DNA of 64,000 nucleotides from JAVJUV01 sp040220415 (GCA_040220415.1 JAVJUV010000121.1:9787-73786), one strand, 5' to 3'. Positions 28,035 to 38,092 are shown, counted from the first letter of the stretch. A program made the numbers and translations. The notes: a model not told the origin generated them from the sequence alone.

Positions 28035-30143
28035 ATGGTGCGCGTACCAGAGCAGTTGCAGACGGCAACGATGCAGGCGGAACGCCTGCTGGCGGGCGGC
28101 GATCCCCGGGCGGCAAAAGGCCTGGTCGAGCCGGTCGTCAGAACCGCCCCCGGCTATTCCCGTGCTCACACGGTTCTTGCCCGCGCCCTTGTCCAGCTTG
28201 GCGACACCGAGAACGCGCTCGCCCGCTTCAAGGCAGCCGCGGAAACCGCCGGCGGCCATCCCGCGCCCTGGCAGGAATTCGTCATGGCCCTGATCCGCGC
28301 CGGTCAGAAGGGCCGCGCCCGGAACGTCCTGAAGAAAGCCCCCCTGAAAGGGCCGGACAGAAAAAAGCTGCTGGACCTTGCCCGCACAGGCATCCCCGAC
28401 ACCAGCCCGTCGCTCGGCGGCGCCAGCGAAGAAGACTGCCGCCGCATCCAGGAGATGATCCAGTCCGGTCGTGCCGACGACGCCGAGGCGACCGCAGCCG
28501 AGCTTCTCAAGCGCCATCCGCAAAGCGCGTTTCTCTGCAACGCGCTGGGCGTGATCGCGCTTTACCGGGGCAATCCGGCCATCGCGGAAACCCACTTCCG
28601 CGACACGCTCGAACGCTCGCCCGGCTTCTCCGGGGCCGCCGGCAATCTCGGTCTCGCCCTCACGATGCAGGGCAAGGCGGGCGACGCGGTGCGCATCCTT
28701 CGACAGGCGGTGGCGGATAACCCGAAATCCGCCGAGACGCGCACTAATCTCGCCAACGCGCTGCTGAGGGCAGGGCTTCTCGAGGACGCCGTGAAAGAAG
28801 CGTCTACCGTTCTGGACCGCGACCGGAACGACCCCGAGGCGCTCGGCATCGCAAGTTCCGCGCTCATGAAGCTGTCGCGCTTCGACGAGGCCGCGACACT
28901 TCTGGAAAGGCTGGACGCCCTGCCCGACAGCGGCGCCGACGTGAAGTGGCAGCTTCTGAAATGCCTCGCCTCGTCGAACCGCATCGACGAGGCCCTGGCC
29001 TACGCCCGGCAGAATCTCGACGCCTCACCCCTGATGGTTCACCGCTACGGCACGCTTCTGGCCGAACTCGGCCACATCGACGAGGCGCGCGAGGCGCAGG
29101 TAGAGGCGATCCGCCGCGACCCGCAAAACAGCCATGCCTACATGGCCTACGGCGCCATTCGGAAATGGACAGCCGACGACCCGGTTCTGGGACAACTCGA
29201 AAACCTTGTCCGGCAGGAAGACTTCCATGACGACAAGGGTGCCGCGCATTACGCCCTGGCCAAGGCCAGGATGGACATGGGCGCCGACGACGATGTCTTC
29301 GGCCTTCTGTACAAGGCAAACGCCTTCCATGCCGCCTCGACCGACGAACGCTTCGAGCCCGCCGAAAACGACCGGATCATCGGAGAGCTGATCGCAACCT
29401 GGTCCGCGGACCAGATCGGCAGCCTGAAGTCCGCAGGCGTCGCGACCACCGCCCCGATCTTCGTGATCGGCATGCCGCGCTCCGGCTCGACCCTGGTCGA
29501 GCGGATCATCGCCTCGCATTCGCGCGTCGTCGGGATCGGAGAGGACTCGCTGGTCTCTCCGCTTTTCCCGATCGAGATCCCCGCCGACAGAACCCGCATA
29601 TCCGACGCCGCCCGAGAAGGCGCCGAGCGGCTTCGCAACGCAGCCCCCGGCGGCCTGCGCGTGGCCGACAAGTACCTGAACAACTTCTGGCGCGTCGGCG
29701 CCCTGGCGGCGGCCTTTCCGCGCGCCATCTTCGTCGACACGGTCCGCGACCCCAGGTCCATCGCGCTCTCGATCTACTCCAATGCCATGAAGGTCGATGG
29801 CCATCCCTATTCCACCGATCTTGCGCATATCGCGCATTACTACCTGGGCTGCGTCCGCCTGATGAAGCACTGGAAGGACATTCTGGGCGACCGCTTCGTT
29901 TCCGTAACTTACGAAAACCTTGTCAGCGATCCCGAACCCTGCATCCGGGATCTGATCGCCAGGCTGGGTCTGCCGTGGGAAGATGCCTGCCTCCGGCCCG
30001 AGAAACTGGGCGACCGGGTCAGAACCCTGTCGGTGGGGCAAGTGCGATCACGGATCGGTACCGGCTCGAAGGAACGCTGGAAACGCTACGAAGACGACCT
30101 CGAGCCCTTCACGCAGGTCTTGCGTGACGCTGGCGCGATCTGA
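28035..30143 (+). CDS. TPR-repeat protein fused to a PAPS-type sulfotransferase
   Basis: 702-aa two-part protein. Residues 1 to about 380 are tandem tetratricopeptide repeats (for example AIAETHFRDTLERSPGFSGAAGNLGLAL and SAETRTNLANALLRAG). Residues about 470-702 are a sulfotransferase domain: 5'-phosphosulfate loop IGMPRSGSTLVERI near 477-490 and the 3'-phosphate motif RDPRSIALSIYS near 571. The layout recalls bacterial relatives of tyrosylprotein sulfotransferase. No signal peptide. PAPS use is inferred from the motifs; the acceptor is unknown. Monocistronic, divergent from lpdA. Start ATG 28035 with GTGAGG nearby. Confidence 0.88.
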   Translation: MVRVPEQLQTATMQAERLLAGGDPRAAKGLVEPVVRTAPGYSRAHTVLARALVQLGDTENALARFKAAAETAGGHPAPWQEFVMALIRAGQKGRARNVLKKAPLKGPDRKKLLDLARTGIPDTSPSLGGASEEDCRRIQEMIQSGRADDAEATAAELLKRHPQSAFLCNALGVIALYRGNPAIAETHFRDTLERSPGFSGAAGNLGLALTMQGKAGDAVRILRQAVADNPKSAETRTNLANALLRAGLLEDAVKEASTVLDRDRNDPEALGIASSALMKLSRFDEAATLLERLDALPDSGADVKWQLLKCLASSNRIDEALAYARQNLDASPLMVHRYGTLLAELGHIDEAREAQVEAIRRDPQNSHAYMAYGAIRKWTADDPVLGQLENLVRQEDFHDDKGAAHYALAKARMDMGADDDVFGLLYKANAFHAASTDERFEPAENDRIIGELIATWSADQIGSLKSAGVATTAPIFVIGMPRSGSTLVERIIASHSRVVGIGEDSLVSPLFPIEIPADRTRISDAAREGAERLRNAAPGGLRVADKYLNNFWRVGALAAAFPRAIFVDTVRDPRSIALSIYSNAMKVDGHPYSTDLAHIAHYYLGCVRLMKHWKDILGDRFVSVTYENLVSDPEPCIRDLIARLGLPWEDACLRPEKLGDRVRTLSVGQVRSRIGTGSKERWKRYEDDLEPFTQVLRDAGAI

Positions 30144-30241
30144 CCGCAACGGCATGATGACATGCGCCGAAGCACGCCGGTCCGGCCTGGCCGCCGCCTA
30201 CTGCGGCGACATTGACCACTTCATTCCCGCTCCCGGAAATG

Positions 30242-30826
30242 TCAGGCAGCTTCCCGCGACCTGACCTCTTCCACCATCGCGCCGTAACCGCCCTGCTCCA
30301 GGAAGGCCGCTTCCGCCGGAGGCGTCTCGCGCCCGATGGCGGCATTGCGGTTCGGGAACCGGCCGAACCGGCGAATGACTTCGCGGTGCGCCTTGGCGTG
30401 CAGAAGGTTGCCCGCGCCCGTCGCCGGCATACGCGTCTTGATCAGGCGCACGGCGCGGTCCTGGTCGGGCAGGCATTCGGAATGCACCAGCGGCATGTAG
30501 AAGAACTGCCGCGCCGGTTCGTCGATCTTCTGGTCCCAACCCTTCGAGATCGCCGCCTTCGCCGCCGCTCTGGCCATCCGGTCCGTCGCGAAGGACTTCG
30601 GCGTGTCGCGGTACATGTTGCGCGGGAACTGGTCCATCAGGATGATGTAGGCCAGCGTGCCCGAGGGATATGTCAGCCAAAGCGACAACGCCCCGTCACA
30701 TGCCTGCTTGTAGGTGTCCTCGAACCGGTCCCGGATAAGCTGATCCAGTTCCTCGCCCGCCGAGTACCAGCCCTTCGGGCCGATCTCGTCCAGCCAAAAG
30801 GCCAGAATGTCGTCAGGGTTCGCCAT
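30242..30826 (-). CDS. DUF924 family protein
   Basis: 194-aa cytosolic protein of the DUF924 family, which has an all-helical TPR-like fold but no assigned activity. Recognisable segments: ILAFWLDEIGPKGWY at the N-terminus, GTLAYIILMDQFPRNMYRDTP, FFYMPLVHSE and HREVIRRFGRFPNRN. AAGGA occurs before the ATG at 30826. It lies downstream of the MFS gene on the same strand with a 76-bp gap. Confidence 0.88.
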   Translation of the reverse strand: MANPDDILAFWLDEIGPKGWYSAGEELDQLIRDRFEDTYKQACDGALSLWLTYPSGTLAYIILMDQFPRNMYRDTPKSFATDRMARAAAKAAISKGWDQKIDEPARQFFYMPLVHSECLPDQDRAVRLIKTRMPATGAGNLLHAKAHREVIRRFGRFPNRNAAIGRETPPAEAAFLEQGGYGAMVEEVRSREAA

Positions 30827-30902
30827 CGCACCCAATCCTTCACAAACGCTTCGTCCACCCCGGGCAAAGCGAATCGTTACAAAATCTTCATGTTCGATCA
30901 AG

Positions 30903-32186
30903 TCAAACTCCTCGCTCGACAGACACTTCTTCGTCAGTGTCGGCATTTTCAGCATAGAATTCCTGGGCCGCTTCCAGCACCACCGGCGTCGCCGTGGGCA
31001 GAACGGGCGCATAACTCACCGCGTCGTAGTCCTCTTCCTCGTTGTAGGCCGAGGGCCGCTGCGTCATCCGGTACAGCACATAGACCGACAGCACCGCGAA
31101 GGTTACCGCCAGGTAGGCCCAGAAGCCTGCAGGTCCGGCGACGGACATGGCCCAACCGGTCAGGATCGGCCCCAGGATCGCCCCCATCCCGTTGACGAAG
31201 ATCAGCCCGCCCGAGGCCGCCGCCATGTCGTCGGTGCCCAGGTAGTCGTTCGTGTAGGCAAGCAGCAGCGCATAAAGCGGGTTCGACATCCCGCCGATCA
31301 GGAACCCTGCCACCAGCAGCATCTCGAATGAGCCGCCGAACGCGAAACCCAGAACCGATGCAACGCCGGCGACGACGGCCGCCAGCAGGATAAGAACCCG
31401 CCGGTCCATCCGGTCCGAGAACCAGCCGAACGGAAACTGCAACACCATGCCGCCGGTGAAGATCGCCGAGACGAAGATGGAGATCTCGGCAACGCTCAAC
31501 CCCGCCTCGGTGCCATAGACCGAAGCCATGCCGAACTGCGCGGCAAAGACCATGCCCATAATGAACATCCCCACGATTCCGGTGGGTGATACCCGGAACA
31601 GGTCGACCAGGCTCATCGCCTTGGCCGTCTCGAAGGCGGGCGTCGGCGTCACCGACAGAAGGATCGGCGCGAAGGACAGCGAGACCAGCACCGAGGGGAT
31701 CACGAAAAGCACATAACCGGCAGGGTCCGCCACGTTCAGCAACGCCTGGCTGGCCACGATCCCGGACATCTGCACGATCATGTAAAGCGACAGCGCCTTG
31801 CCGCGCGTCTGGTTGGTGGACGCGTTGTTCAGCCAGCTTTCGGCGGTGACGTAGACACCCGAAAAGGAAAACCCGAATATCACGCGCAGCAGTATCCACG
31901 CCCAGGGTTCGGTGATCGTCGGATACAGGACCAGAACCGCCGAGATGAACGACCCCAGAGCCGCGAAAACCCGGATGTGCCCGACGCACCGGATCAGTTC
32001 CGGTGTCACCCTCGATCCGAACAGGAAACCGACGAAATAGGCCGAGGTGATGACCGACAATTCGGCGGTCGAAAACTCCTCGATGGCGCCGCGGATACCC
32101 ATCAGCGAACCCTGAAGACCGTTGCCGATCATCAGAAGCAGCATCCCCAGAAGGAGAGCCCATGCGCTTTTCAAGACCTGCCACAT
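30903..32186 (-). CDS. MFS transporter (YcaD-like)
   Basis: 427-aa inner-membrane transporter with about twelve hydrophobic helices. MFS marks include FGSRVTPELIRCVGHIRVF between helices 2 and 3, SWLNNASTNQTRGKALSLY after helix 4, and FPFGWFSDRMDRRVL in the second half. This resembles the YcaD/CsbX-like branch. C-terminus is a soluble acidic tail of about 50 residues (YNEEEDYDAV onwards). Substrate unknown. Confidence 0.88.
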   Translation of the reverse strand: MWQVLKSAWALLLGMLLLMIGNGLQGSLMGIRGAIEEFSTAELSVITSAYFVGFLFGSRVTPELIRCVGHIRVFAALGSFISAVLVLYPTITEPWAWILLRVIFGFSFSGVYVTAESWLNNASTNQTRGKALSLYMIVQMSGIVASQALLNVADPAGYVLFVIPSVLVSLSFAPILLSVTPTPAFETAKAMSLVDLFRVSPTGIVGMFIMGMVFAAQFGMASVYGTEAGLSVAEISIFVSAIFTGGMVLQFPFGWFSDRMDRRVLILLAAVVAGVASVLGFAFGGSFEMLLVAGFLIGGMSNPLYALLLAYTNDYLGTDDMAAASGGLIFVNGMGAILGPILTGWAMSVAGPAGFWAYLAVTFAVLSVYVLYRMTQRPSAYNEEEDYDAVSYAPVLPTATPVVLEAAQEFYAENADTDEEVSVERGV

Positions 32187-32271
32187 TGGTCCCGGTCCAC
32201 TTGCCTTTGTTCCCGCCCTATAAGGGCGAACCTGCCTCTACGCGCCTTGACGCGACCGATTCTGTCGGTTT

Positions 32272-33327
32272 TCAGCCGTGTGGCAGAAGAAGCGAAGCAT
32301 CGCCATAGGAAAAGAATCTGTATCGGCCGGAAACCGCGTGCGCATAGATTTCCCGAATTCGCTCGGTTCCCATGAAGGCGGAAACCAGCATCATCAGCGT
32401 CGATTTCGGCAGGTGGAAGTTGGTCATCAGCCCGTCCGCGATCCGGAACCGGTAGCCCGGCGTGATGAAGATATCCGTCGCGCCCTCCCAGGCCGACAGA
32501 GTTCCGTCGCCGGCCGCCGCCGTCTCGATCAGACGCATCGCCGTGGTGCCCACCGGGATGATCCGCCCGCCTGCCGCCCTGGTGGCATTGATCTCCGCCG
32601 CCGCCCCGGCAGAAATCCGGCCGCGTTCCGAGTGCATCCTGTGCTGACTTATGTCGTCCGTCTTCACCGGCAGGAACGTCCCCGCACCGACGTGCAAAGT
32701 CACGAATGTGCGCGCGATCCCCGCCGTCTCCAACGCCGCGATCAGCGCCTCGTCGAAATGCAGCGACGCCGTCGGCGCCGCCACCGCGCCCTGTTCGCGT
32801 GCCCAGATCGTCTGGTAGTCTTCCTTGTCCTGCGCGTCCGACTTCCGCTTCGCCTCGATATAGGGCGGCAGGGGCATCGCGCCGGCCTCGGCCAAGGCCG
32901 TGTCGAAATCGTCGCCCGCAAGGTTGAAACGCAGGTGCGCGACCCCCTCGCCCCGCCCTTCGACGACCGCCGACAGGTCGTCCGAGAACACGACCGTCTC
33001 GCCGTCCCGCACCTTCTTCAGAGGCTTCAGAAGCGCCGACCACGTGCCGTCGGCCCGAGGTTCCAGCAACGTCGCCTCGATCCGCGCCGCCGTCGTGCCT
33101 TCGGCCCCCTCGCGGTGACGCGTCCCCGACAGGCGAGCCGGGATCACCCGCGTGTCGTTCAGCACCAGCCGGTCGCCGGGCCGCAGGAACGCGGGCAGAT
33201 CGATCGAATGCGCGTCGGTGATCCTGTCCGGCGTCGCCACCAGCAGACGGGACGACGATCTTGGCCGCGCGGGCCGGGTGGCGATCAGCGCTTCCGGCAG
33301 ATCGAAATCGAAATCGCTCAGTCTCAT
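32272..33327 (-). CDS. queA: tRNA preQ1(34) S-adenosylmethionine ribosyltransferase-isomerase QueA
   Basis: Transfers and isomerises ribose from SAM to preQ1 in tRNA, forming epoxyqueuosine. 351 aa from ATG 33327 (MRLSDFDFDLPEALIATRP, the family N-terminus). Other motifs: DRLVLNDTRVIPARL, PLPPYI, DYQTIWAREQGAVAAPTASLHF, TLHVGAGTF and NFHLPKSTLMMLVSAF. AGGAGG lies at 33352-33357, 9 nt before an in-frame TTG (33342) and directly before a GTG (33351), so the true start may be a few codons earlier. Overlaps or abuts the AsmA-like gene upstream. Confidence 0.95.
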   Translation of the reverse strand: MRLSDFDFDLPEALIATRPARPRSSSRLLVATPDRITDAHSIDLPAFLRPGDRLVLNDTRVIPARLSGTRHREGAEGTTAARIEATLLEPRADGTWSALLKPLKKVRDGETVVFSDDLSAVVEGRGEGVAHLRFNLAGDDFDTALAEAGAMPLPPYIEAKRKSDAQDKEDYQTIWAREQGAVAAPTASLHFDEALIAALETAGIARTFVTLHVGAGTFLPVKTDDISQHRMHSERGRISAGAAAEINATRAAGGRIIPVGTTAMRLIETAAAGDGTLSAWEGATDIFITPGYRFRIADGLMTNFHLPKSTLMMLVSAFMGTERIREIYAHAVSGRYRFFSYGDASLLLPHG

Positions 33328-33347
33328 GGGGCTCGGTCGCAAGGGGC

Positions 33348-36300
33348 TCACCCTCCTGATCGCGGACGCCGGAAGATCTGCCGCAGCGCCCCCGGTGCGA
33401 GGATCGACAACGGGTTGACGCCTACCTGGGGATTCTCCGGTGTCCCCGTCATGCTGTAATTGAACCCGAACAGCCCTTCGCCCCGGCGCGACACCGCCGC
33501 GCCGATGCCGTTCACGAAATAGACCGGCGATATCACGCCCCTGAAGTCCAGCTGCTTCGAGACGAAATCGTAGATCCCATCCGCCGAAATGCCCAGCGAG
33601 CCTCCGACGCCGGCGGCCTCGATCAGCGTCAGCCGGTCTCGCGTCAGGCGAAAACGTCCGTCCATCGAGTTGAAAAGGATACCGGGACCGGAAAGCTGGT
33701 CGATCAGTCCCACGACGCTGATCGCATCCAGTAGATCGCCCAGAAGCGGCGCGTTCCGGATCCGGATGCCTTCGATCAGGAACTGGCCGTCATAGGTGCC
33801 GGCCGCAGCGCCCACGACCGGTGTCAGCACCAGATCCAGCGTCCCGTCCCGACCGTTCGGCGTCAGGCCGGCGTCACGGATGACCCCGCCCGCGTCATTC
33901 GACCGGACCCGGACCGCGGTGCCCGCATTCGCCGGCGCCAGCGTGCCCCTGACGGCTGTGCCGCTGTTCACCCGCGCTTCGAAGGTGCCCGACAACCCGG
34001 CGCGCCCGCGCTGGAACCGCCCGACAAGCGGTGCCATGCTGATCTGGTCGGACACCACCAGTTCGCTCAGCGCCACGTCGATCTCGGCGCCGTCGCCGGG
34101 GGCGCTGCCTCCGCTCGGCAGCTGGCGCAGGTCCATCCGTCCCTCGGTGATCCTGATCGACGGCGCGCGCCCCGCACCGCGCGGCACGATCTCGGCGCTG
34201 CCGTCCAGCCAGTCGCCGACCCGCACGCGCTCGAATACCGCGCCCGCGAAGCCGCCGGTTTCCGCCAGCGAAACGCGCCCGTCCAGCGCCAAACCCGGCG
34301 CCGACAGCGACAGCCTCTCGACCGAGGGAACAGCGCCCAGTTCGGCCGTCAGCTCGAACGCGCCGGGTGCGGTGCCGGCCTTGCGCCACCCAAGCCCGGC
34401 GACCTCGAGTGCAAGGCCCGAAAGGTCCGATGACAACTCCAGCCGCGGCGCACCGCCTTGCGGCAGCGCAAGCCGGAAATCACCCGTGCCGCGGCCCGCG
34501 ACCATCCCATCGGGCAAGGGAATATCCAGTGCCTTCAGGGCTTCGTCCGACAGGGCGATGGTGCCCTCGACCAGGCTGCCGTCAGAGGCGGTTTCGCCCA
34601 ACGGTTGACGCCAGCTTGCCGTCACCGGCACGCCGTCCAGCCTCAGGGGACCGTCAAGCCGGATCTGCTCGGTTGTCGCCGACAGTGTCAGCCGTTCCGA
34701 GGTCAGTATCCGGCCGGCCGCGATCTTGTCCGATTCGACATTTCGCAACACCGCCGACACCGAGTAATCGATCTCTTCCGCTGGGATGTCATCCTCCAGC
34801 GGCAGAACGATCCGCGCCTCCGCCTCCGCCTCGGCACTGGCGATGGCGGGCGTCCGGCCAGCCCGGTCCATGATCCGCAGCGGCGGGTTGTTCAGCACGG
34901 TCAACGCCGCCTCCAGCGGCCCCGCGATCCGCAGGTCGATCTCGCCGATGGCTGGCTTCGGGCGCGTATCCGGAACCGTGAAAACGGATCCGGCCGCGTT
35001 CAGGATACCGGTGCGGCCCGCGTCTACCTCGCCTACTTCCAGGAACAGCGAAAACCGCCGGTCGACCAGCGACGCCCGGCCCGACACGCCCGTCAGCGGC
35101 GGCATCCGGTCCAGAATGCTCACCCTGCCCTCGTCGAACTCGAAACTGAGTATGGCGTCCGGCTTGCTGCCAGTATCGTACCGCAGCCCGGCCGAGACGT
35201 TCCGCAAGACGCCCGTCTCCAGATTCTTCGACAGCCAACCCCGCGTCACCGGCGACACGAGCATCGGCCAGTGCGACAGAACGTTCCCAGACGTGATGAC
35301 CGGGCTCTGCGCGTCCACCGAGACATGCCAGCCATCGGTCTCGGCCGAGATCCGCGCCGTCGCACGGATCTGCGCCTCTTCCTGCTCGAGGGCCAACTGG
35401 CCGATCTCGACGGTGAAGGGATCAAGCCGCAGCCGAAGATCCGCGCGCATGTCCGACAAGGCGACAGGCCCCTCGAAAATGCCCTCGCCGTCATACTCCA
35501 GCAACCCGATCGTGAACTGGCCCAGAAAGGCGTTCGGCCAGGGCCCCGACAGTTCCGAGAGATAGGTATGCCCCGCCGCGCTCAGACGTCCGCGTTTCGA
35601 GACGACCGCGATCTCGGAAAAGTCGATCCGCTGGCGGGCCGGATCGAACGTGAAATAGGCCCGCGCGGAAGAGAACGCGACCGGCGACACCGCGGGCAGC
35701 GGTTGCAGCGCGCCCTCGGCGATGTCCAGCGTACCGGCAAAGGACGACACCCGCCCGTCCGCGCCGATTTCGGCCCGGACCGACCCCGAGATCGGCGCGT
35801 CCAGTACGCCAAGCCAGGCCAGGACGGGCGATTGCAGCGCAATGTCCGGCGCCGGCATCCGCGTGACGGTCGCGCCAAGCGTCACGCCCGAAGTGGTCGG
35901 GTTCCGCGCGACCGAAAGCTGGACCTGGGCCACGTCATCTGTCCCGTTGAAGACATCCGAGACCAGCGTCATCGTGGTGGCATCGTTGGCCCGGCGCAGG
36001 ATCAGGCTGGCATTCGTGGCCTGCCAGATACGCCCGCTGCGCGCATCCTCCAGGCTGAGGACGATGCCGTCCGCCTCCACTGTCGTCAGCGACGACAGCG
36101 CCGGTGTCCCGAAGGCCGCGTCGACAAGGTTCAGCAGCTCCGGCACGCTGCGCGCGACACCTTCGCCGCTCTGCCCCGTCGCAAAGGCGAATGCCCCCGT
36201 CGCGGTCCGCCGCAACGTGATCTGAGCCCCGTCGAGGTCAAGTTCCGAAGCGGCGACCTCGCCCTGAAGCAGCCGCCCCGGCGACAATTGCGCCTGAAGC

Positions 36301-36647
36301 CGGTTCAGAACCGCCACCATCCCGTCGGCGGGATTGCCGATCGCCACATCGGTCAACATGACCCGGGGAATGCCGTCGCGCCCGACCGCGATGTTCACGC
36401 CACCCAGCCGCACCTCTTCATTGCCGAACCGGTTGTTCATCCCGGCCTCGATCCGGGCGCGCAGGGCATCGGGCACCGGAACCGACTGGCCGGAAAGCGA
36501 CAGGAACAGAAAGCCAAGGATCAGCGAGGCGAAGAAAAGCGATCCGACCATGCCCAGTCCGACACGGCCATGCCGACGCCGCCGCGGAAGCGGGCTATCG
36601 GCTTCCGCCTTCTCTTCGGTGATTTCCTGCTCGGCGATCTCTTTCAT
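33348..36647 (-). CDS. AsmA-like / DUF3971 envelope protein (YhdP family)
   Basis: 1099-aa protein anchored by one N-terminal membrane helix (about 33-52) after a basic stretch PRRRRHGR, with a large periplasmic beta-rich region. It begins with an AsmA-like segment (ARIEAGMNNRFGNEEVRLGGVNIAV) and ends with a DUF3971/AsmA C-terminal part (LLGDLLDAISVVGLIDQLSGPGILF, then GVISPVYFVNGIGAAVSRRGEGLFGFNY). Known homologues (YhdP, TamB, YdbH) are bridge proteins moving phospholipid between membranes; that role is inferred here. Upstream of and coupled to queA; divergent from bcp. Confidence 0.85.
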   Translation of the reverse strand: MKEIAEQEITEEKAEADSPLPRRRRHGRVGLGMVGSLFFASLILGFLFLSLSGQSVPVPDALRARIEAGMNNRFGNEEVRLGGVNIAVGRDGIPRVMLTDVAIGNPADGMVAVLNRLQAQLSPGRLLQGEVAASELDLDGAQITLRRTATGAFAFATGQSGEGVARSVPELLNLVDAAFGTPALSSLTTVEADGIVLSLEDARSGRIWQATNASLILRRANDATTMTLVSDVFNGTDDVAQVQLSVARNPTTSGVTLGATVTRMPAPDIALQSPVLAWLGVLDAPISGSVRAEIGADGRVSSFAGTLDIAEGALQPLPAVSPVAFSSARAYFTFDPARQRIDFSEIAVVSKRGRLSAAGHTYLSELSGPWPNAFLGQFTIGLLEYDGEGIFEGPVALSDMRADLRLRLDPFTVEIGQLALEQEEAQIRATARISAETDGWHVSVDAQSPVITSGNVLSHWPMLVSPVTRGWLSKNLETGVLRNVSAGLRYDTGSKPDAILSFEFDEGRVSILDRMPPLTGVSGRASLVDRRFSLFLEVGEVDAGRTGILNAAGSVFTVPDTRPKPAIGEIDLRIAGPLEAALTVLNNPPLRIMDRAGRTPAIASAEAEAEARIVLPLEDDIPAEEIDYSVSAVLRNVESDKIAAGRILTSERLTLSATTEQIRLDGPLRLDGVPVTASWRQPLGETASDGSLVEGTIALSDEALKALDIPLPDGMVAGRGTGDFRLALPQGGAPRLELSSDLSGLALEVAGLGWRKAGTAPGAFELTAELGAVPSVERLSLSAPGLALDGRVSLAETGGFAGAVFERVRVGDWLDGSAEIVPRGAGRAPSIRITEGRMDLRQLPSGGSAPGDGAEIDVALSELVVSDQISMAPLVGRFQRGRAGLSGTFEARVNSGTAVRGTLAPANAGTAVRVRSNDAGGVIRDAGLTPNGRDGTLDLVLTPVVGAAAGTYDGQFLIEGIRIRNAPLLGDLLDAISVVGLIDQLSGPGILFNSMDGRFRLTRDRLTLIEAAGVGGSLGISADGIYDFVSKQLDFRGVISPVYFVNGIGAAVSRRGEGLFGFNYSMTGTPENPQVGVNPLSILAPGALRQIFRRPRSGG

Positions 36648-36744
36648 ACTTTCTTCTGATCGGCCCCGGTCTTTATTCTTGCCGCATGTGACCTAAAACC
36701 CAACTGTCAATTGTGCCACATACTGAAAAAGAAAAGGGACCGAC

Positions 36745-37203
36745 ATGAGCCTCGAAGGCCAGACCGCACCGGATTTCACGCTGCCCCGAGACGGCGGAGG
36801 CGAGATAACGCTTTCCGGGCTCCGTCCCCGGAAGGTCGTGCTCTACTTCTATCCCAAGGATGACACCTCGGGCTGCACGAAGGAAGCCCAGGGCTTCACC
36901 GAGCGCAAGGCCGAATTCGAGGCCGCCGGCGCCGTGGTCGTCGGCATCTCGAAGGACACCGCGCAGAAGCATGACAAGTTCGTCGCGAAATACGACCTCG
37001 ACGTGATCCTCGCCTCGGACGCCGAAGGCGACATTTGCGAGCGCTATGGCACCTGGGTCGAGAAAAGCATGTATGGCAAGAAATACATGGGGATAGAACG
37101 CTCGACATTCCTGATCGGCGGCGACGGCACCGTCTTGAAGGAATGGCGCAAGGTGAAGGTGCCGGGGCATGTGGACGCGGTGCTGGAAGCTGTGAAAGGA
37201 TAG
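36745..37203 (+). CDS. bcp: Thioredoxin-dependent thiol peroxidase (Bcp/PrxQ)
   Basis: Peroxiredoxin of 152 aa that reduces hydroperoxides. Peroxidatic Cys44 sits in YPKDDTSGCTKEAQGF. The usual resolving Cys five residues on (C-x4-C) is replaced by Gln; the only other cysteine is Cys98 (EGDICERYG), so it either uses a distant Cys or works as a 1-Cys enzyme. ATG 36745. Start overlaps no other gene. Cytosolic. Confidence 0.93.
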   Translation: MSLEGQTAPDFTLPRDGGGEITLSGLRPRKVVLYFYPKDDTSGCTKEAQGFTERKAEFEAAGAVVVGISKDTAQKHDKFVAKYDLDVILASDAEGDICERYGTWVEKSMYGKKYMGIERSTFLIGGDGTVLKEWRKVKVPGHVDAVLEAVKG

Positions 37204-37279
37204 GGTCCGCCGCCTGTCGGCGGCGACCATCCCGCGTGCTGTCACTCCGGCCGCGCCCAAGCAAGAAAGGTGCCCCCGT

Positions 37280-38092
37280 GTGATCCGCACCCTGACCGAC
37301 ATGGCCGTCGAGGTTCTGACCACCGCCGACGGACGCGCCAAGACGGCGCTCAGCCGCGCCCACGCCGCCCGATGGTTCGCCGCCCGCGACGCCGGTGGCG
37401 CGCTCGACATCGGCACCGCCGAACCGCCGCTGCGCCCGGCGCGCCCGGCCGAACCGCAGCTCCTCGATCCCCGCGAGGTACCCAGGCGCAAGCCCGGCAC
37501 GCCCCAGGGCCGGATCGCGCTGCTGCACGCCGTCGCGCACATCGAACTCAACGCCGTCGATCTGCACTGGGACATCATCGCGCGTTTCGGCCACGTGCCG
37601 ATGCCGCCGGGTTTCTTCGACGACTGGGTCAAGGCTGCCGACGAGGAATCGAGCCATTTCAACCTGATGTCGGATTGTCTTGAAGCGCATGGCAGCCACT
37701 ACGGCGCCCTTCCGGCCCACGCCGGGATGTGGCGCGCCGCCGAGGACACAGCGGATGATCTCATGAGCCGGCTCGCCGTCGTGCCGATGGTGCTCGAAGC
37801 GCGCGGCCTCGACGTGACCCCGGGCATGATCGCGGTCTTCCGGAAAGCCGGCGACCAGCGGGCTGTCGACGCGCTCGAGACGATCTATGCCGAAGAGGTC
37901 GGCCACGTCGCCTACGGGTCGAAATGGTTCCACTTCCTTTGCGGACGCGACAACCTCGATCCGAAGCCGGTTTTTCACGCCCTCGTGCGCAAGTACTTTC
38001 ACGGCGCGCTGAAACCGCCCTTCAACGAAGAGAAGCGGGCCGAGGCCGGTCTGCCGCCGGATTTCTACTGGCCGTTGTCGGAAACTGGCTGA
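37280..38092 (+). CDS. DUF455 family ferritin-like protein
   Basis: 270-aa protein of the DUF455 family, predicted four-helix ferritin-like fold with Glu/His metal-ligand positions (LHAVAHIELNAVDLHWDII, DEESSHFNLM, IYAEEVGHVAYGSKWF). Function unknown; a di-iron site is likely. GTG start at 37280 with AAAGG eight nt upstream; ATG at 37301 is an alternative. It lies 76 bp downstream of bcp, so a link to oxidative metabolism is possible but unproven. Confidence 0.85.
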   Translation: MIRTLTDMAVEVLTTADGRAKTALSRAHAARWFAARDAGGALDIGTAEPPLRPARPAEPQLLDPREVPRRKPGTPQGRIALLHAVAHIELNAVDLHWDIIARFGHVPMPPGFFDDWVKAADEESSHFNLMSDCLEAHGSHYGALPAHAGMWRAAEDTADDLMSRLAVVPMVLEARGLDVTPGMIAVFRKAGDQRAVDALETIYAEEVGHVAYGSKWFHFLCGRDNLDPKPVFHALVRKYFHGALKPPFNEEKRAEAGLPPDFYWPLSETG

